The translations under genes were made by a program, and so were the position numbers. The notes under the pieces are model-generated. The model did no database searches and was not told the DNA's origin. It saw nothing but the letters and a program-made list of their open reading frames with translations. Shown here in pieces: positions 62,344 through 64,000 of a stretch of 64,000 nt of DNA; the first letter of the stretch is position 1; the number at the start of each line of letters is the position of its first letter. The stretch comes from Mycolicibacterium komossense (GTDB taxonomy: Bacteria; Actinomycetota; Actinomycetes; Mycobacteriales; Mycobacteriaceae). The stretch covers positions 375,236-439,235 of the forward strand of contig NZ_JACKTY010000029.1 in NCBI RefSeq assembly GCF_025822605.1. Reading direction: 5' to 3'.

Positions 62344-63099
62344 TCAGATGCTGCGCTGCAGCAGCACATCGCCGGTATCGGCGGAAACCACTTGCACCGC
62401 AACGATGTCCTCGATCGGCATGGATGTGCTGCCGCTCGTCACCGCGGTGGTGCCGGATAGCGCCATCCAGGTCGCCAGCTGAGTGTGGTTGCCGTCGCGA
62501 CCGACGGCGACCATCGCCAGTTTGTCGCCGGCGTCGGCGTCCTCGCGCTCATCTGCGGAGTCCCGCTCATACGTGCAGGCCATCTCGACCCTGGTCCCCC
62601 AGCCCTGGCTGGTCAGCGTCACCGTGGCATCCAACGACGACGGCATCACCGGCGTCATCGTCAGCGCGGCCGCCGATACCCGCGGCGGGTCGGCAGCCGG
62701 TACCACCTCGCCGGGCCGGATCGCGACGAAGACGCCGACCGCCAGTACAACGGCGGCCGCGGCGGCCACACTCCACGTCAGCCACCGGGTCCGGCGCCGC
62801 CGCCGAGTCACCTTGTCCAGCAGCGCAGTCAGCACCTCGGGTCGCAGCGGCGGCGGTTCCGCCGGTCGGTCATCGTCGGCGCCGGCCATCTCGCCACGGT
62901 CGAGCAGAGTCAGCAGAGCGGGAATCCCGCTCAGTTCCGCTACGGCGGCCCGGCAGGAGGGGCAAGCAGTCAGGTGATTCTCGTACTCGCGGCGCTCGGT
63001 GCTCGACAGCGAACCCAGCACATACGCGGCATCCCACAGCGCGTAGTGGTCCTGCGTGTCGGTCGTCGATACGCCAGCGTCCCGGTGGTCGGCCGTCAT
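62344..63099 (-). CDS. rslA: Anti-sigma-L factor
   Basis: 251 residues from ATG 63099, overlapping the sigL stop (ATGA). Zinc-binding anti-sigma motif H42-X3-C46-X2-C49 in NHLTACPSC; one membrane helix at about 106-127; extracytoplasmic C-terminal domain of about 120 residues. Length matches M. tuberculosis RslA. It holds SigL inactive until an oxidative or envelope signal acts. Confidence 0.94.
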   Translation of the reverse strand: MTADHRDAGVSTTDTQDHYALWDAAYVLGSLSSTERREYENHLTACPSCRAAVAELSGIPALLTLLDRGEMAGADDDRPAEPPPLRPEVLTALLDKVTRRRRRTRWLTWSVAAAAAVVLAVGVFVAIRPGEVVPAADPPRVSAAALTMTPVMPSSLDATVTLTSQGWGTRVEMACTYERDSADEREDADAGDKLAMVAVGRDGNHTQLATWMALSGTTAVTSGSTSMPIEDIVAVQVVSADTGDVLLQRSI

Positions 63100-63638
63100 C
63101 GCGTCACCCCCATCTCCTGCAGCGTCAGCCGCAGCGCCCGGACGGCGTAGTGCAGCCGCGACTTCACGGTCCCCTCGGCAATGTCGAGGTCGGCCGCAAT
63201 CTGCGCTGTCGTCCAACCCAGATAATAGGACCGCCGGATCACCGCACCGTGTTCGGCGGACAATTGCGCCACCGCGTCCCCGATCAGCAACCGGTCCAGT
63301 GCGGCGTTCACCTCGTCGGGTCCGGTGTTCTCCGGTTCGCCCGCCGCTTCCAGGTTGCCCGACTCTTTGCGGAATCGCGCGCTGCGCCGCTCGTCGATGA
63401 TCATGTTGCGCGCAACGGTGAACAGCCAGGCCCTGGCCGAGCGTTCGCTGTCCTCGGTCACCTCGGGATGTGCCCATGCGCGGAGCAAGGTTTCCTGCAC
63501 GACGTCCTCGGCGCGGGCCCGATCACCGGTCAGTCGCACCGCGTAGCGCCACAACGCTGCCGCGTGCTCGTCATAGAGCACCCGCATCAAAGCAGTCTCT
63601 GGATCGTCGCGACCACCCGAGGCCCTGTCTAGGCTCAC
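63096..63638 (-). CDS. sigL: ECF RNA polymerase sigma factor SigL
   Basis: 180 residues. Sigma region 2 (LYDEHAAALWRYAVRLTGDRARAEDVVQETLLRAWAHP) and region 4 (LSAEHGAVIRRSYYLGWTTAQIAADLDIAEGTVKSRLHYAVRAL). GTG 63638 with GGGAGG six nt upstream. Coupled to rslA. Confidence 0.95.
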   Translation of the reverse strand: MSLDRASGGRDDPETALMRVLYDEHAAALWRYAVRLTGDRARAEDVVQETLLRAWAHPEVTEDSERSARAWLFTVARNMIIDERRSARFRKESGNLEAAGEPENTGPDEVNAALDRLLIGDAVAQLSAEHGAVIRRSYYLGWTTAQIAADLDIAEGTVKSRLHYAVRALRLTLQEMGVTR

Positions 63639-63655
63639 GTCAACCTCCCGCCAGT

Positions 63656-63683
63656 GACACGCACGGGGAGGCCGATCGGTTCA
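63656..63683 (-). promoter_or_regulatory. Predicted SigL-dependent autoregulatory promoter
   Basis: Minus strand TGAACC (63678-63683), 16-nt spacer, CGTGTC (63656-63661), which matches the known SigL promoter consensus of M. tuberculosis. It begins directly after the mapA stop and lies 17 nt before the sigL start codon. Confidence 0.8.
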
Positions 63684-63684
63684 T

Positions 63685-64000
63685 CTAGAGAGCGGTCAGA
63701 ATCCTGGGGCCGTCCTCGGTGACCGCGACGGTGTGTTCCCAGTGCGCCGCGCGTGTCCCGTCGGCTGTGACGACGGTCCATTCGTCGTCGAGTACGACGG
63801 TCTTCACTGTGCCCAGCGTGAGCATCGGCTCGATGGCCAGGACCGATCCCGGCGCCAGCACGGGCCCGCGGCCGGGCGCCCCTTCGTTGGGCAAGAAGGG
63901 GTCCATGTGCATCTGCCTACCGATGCCGTGGCCACCGTAACCAGCGACGATGCCGAACTTCCTGTCGTAGCGGACTTCGGCGGCTCTGGTGCCGAGCTCG
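63685..64000 (-). CDS. mapA: Methionine aminopeptidase, type I (3' part only)
   Basis: The frame stays open to the window edge, so only the last ~105 residues are seen. [21 protein letters not shown] holds the conserved active-site His, [16 protein letters not shown] the metal-ligand Glu, and [24 protein letters not shown] the final Glu ligand region. Removes initiator Met. Its position upstream of sigL matches Rv0734. Confidence 0.95.
   Translation of the reverse strand, partial: ELGTRAAEVRYDRKFGIVAGYGGHGIGRQMHMDPFLPNEGAPGRGPVLAPGSVLAIEPMLTLGTVKTVVLDDEWTVVTADGTRAAHWEHTVAVTEDGPRILTAL

Overview
The window is high-GC actinobacterial DNA that reads as a chromosomal segment of a fast-growing mycobacterium (Mycolicibacterium, Mycobacterium smegmatis-like). 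The evidence is gene order: glmS, glmM, rpsI-rplM, a complete ESX-4 locus, tandem cutinases, truA-rplQ-rpoA-rpsD-rpsK-rpsM-rpmJ-infA, then mmsA-fadE9-mmsB and sigL-rslA next to mapA. These are the M. tuberculosis Rv3436c-Rv3462c and Rv0734-Rv0753 neighbourhoods joined into one stretch. Species is an inference; nothing here proves it.

Layout. (1) 37-8302: cell-wall precursor genes glmS and glmM, a hydrolase-fold protein, an F420-type oxidoreductase, a two-gene WXG-like/proline-rich unit that may be a type VII substrate pair, and rpsI-rplM. (2) 8530-34601: a roughly 26 kb metabolic island inserted between rplM and the ESX-4 genes and bracketed by two paralogous GAF/SARP-like regulators. It encodes coenzyme B12 steps (cobO, cobB, cobT, cobH, cobIJ, bluB, a cobA/cysG-type fusion, a CobC-like phosphatase, a PduO-type adenosyltransferase, a CobC/CobD-like PLP enzyme), an AdoCbl-dependent diol/glycerol dehydratase with its two-subunit reactivase, glycerol facilitator and kinase, an aldehyde dehydrogenase, a HbpS/GlcG protein, an FhuF-like Fe-S protein, an MTA/SAH nucleosidase, and an unknown 147-residue protein translationally coupled to the reactivase. 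cobO has a cobalamin riboswitch. (3) 34784-44367: ESX-4 (esxT, esxU, the Rv3446c-type gene, eccC4, eccD4, mycP4, eccB4). (4) 44579-47823: an EamA transporter and three cutinase-like genes. (5) 47828-52480: truA and the alpha ribosomal operon. (6) 52923-57931: an operon-like pair made of a receiver/thioredoxin-reductase-like fusion and a cNMP-binding histidine kinase, then two tandem F420-type oxidoreductases. (7) 58143-64000: valine-catabolic mmsA-fadE9-mmsB, a MarR regulator, rslA-sigL and the 3' part of mapA.

How the parts work together. In the island, glycerol or 1,2-propanediol would be dehydrated to an aldehyde by the B12 enzyme and oxidised by the aldehyde dehydrogenase, while GlpF/GlpK feed glycerol to central metabolism. 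Cofactor synthesis, adenosylation, and possibly reduction (FhuF-like) and 5'-deoxyadenosine clearance (nucleosidase) are encoded beside it. No shell proteins are present, and the dehydratase small subunits lack the N-terminal extensions used for microcompartment targeting, so the pathway looks cytosolic.

The strongest undescribed signal is regulatory. A direct repeat TGCAAC-N5-TGCAAC occurs at three promoters in the island (dehydratase operon, LuxR-type gene, aldehyde dehydrogenase). In each it has the same orientation and ends exactly 11 nt before a -10-like hexamer. An 11-bp repeat period close to the -10 is the arrangement used by SARP activators, and the two flanking GAF proteins carry a SARP-like winged helix and BTAD-like tail. 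All calls were made by eye from sequence; no database searches were run.
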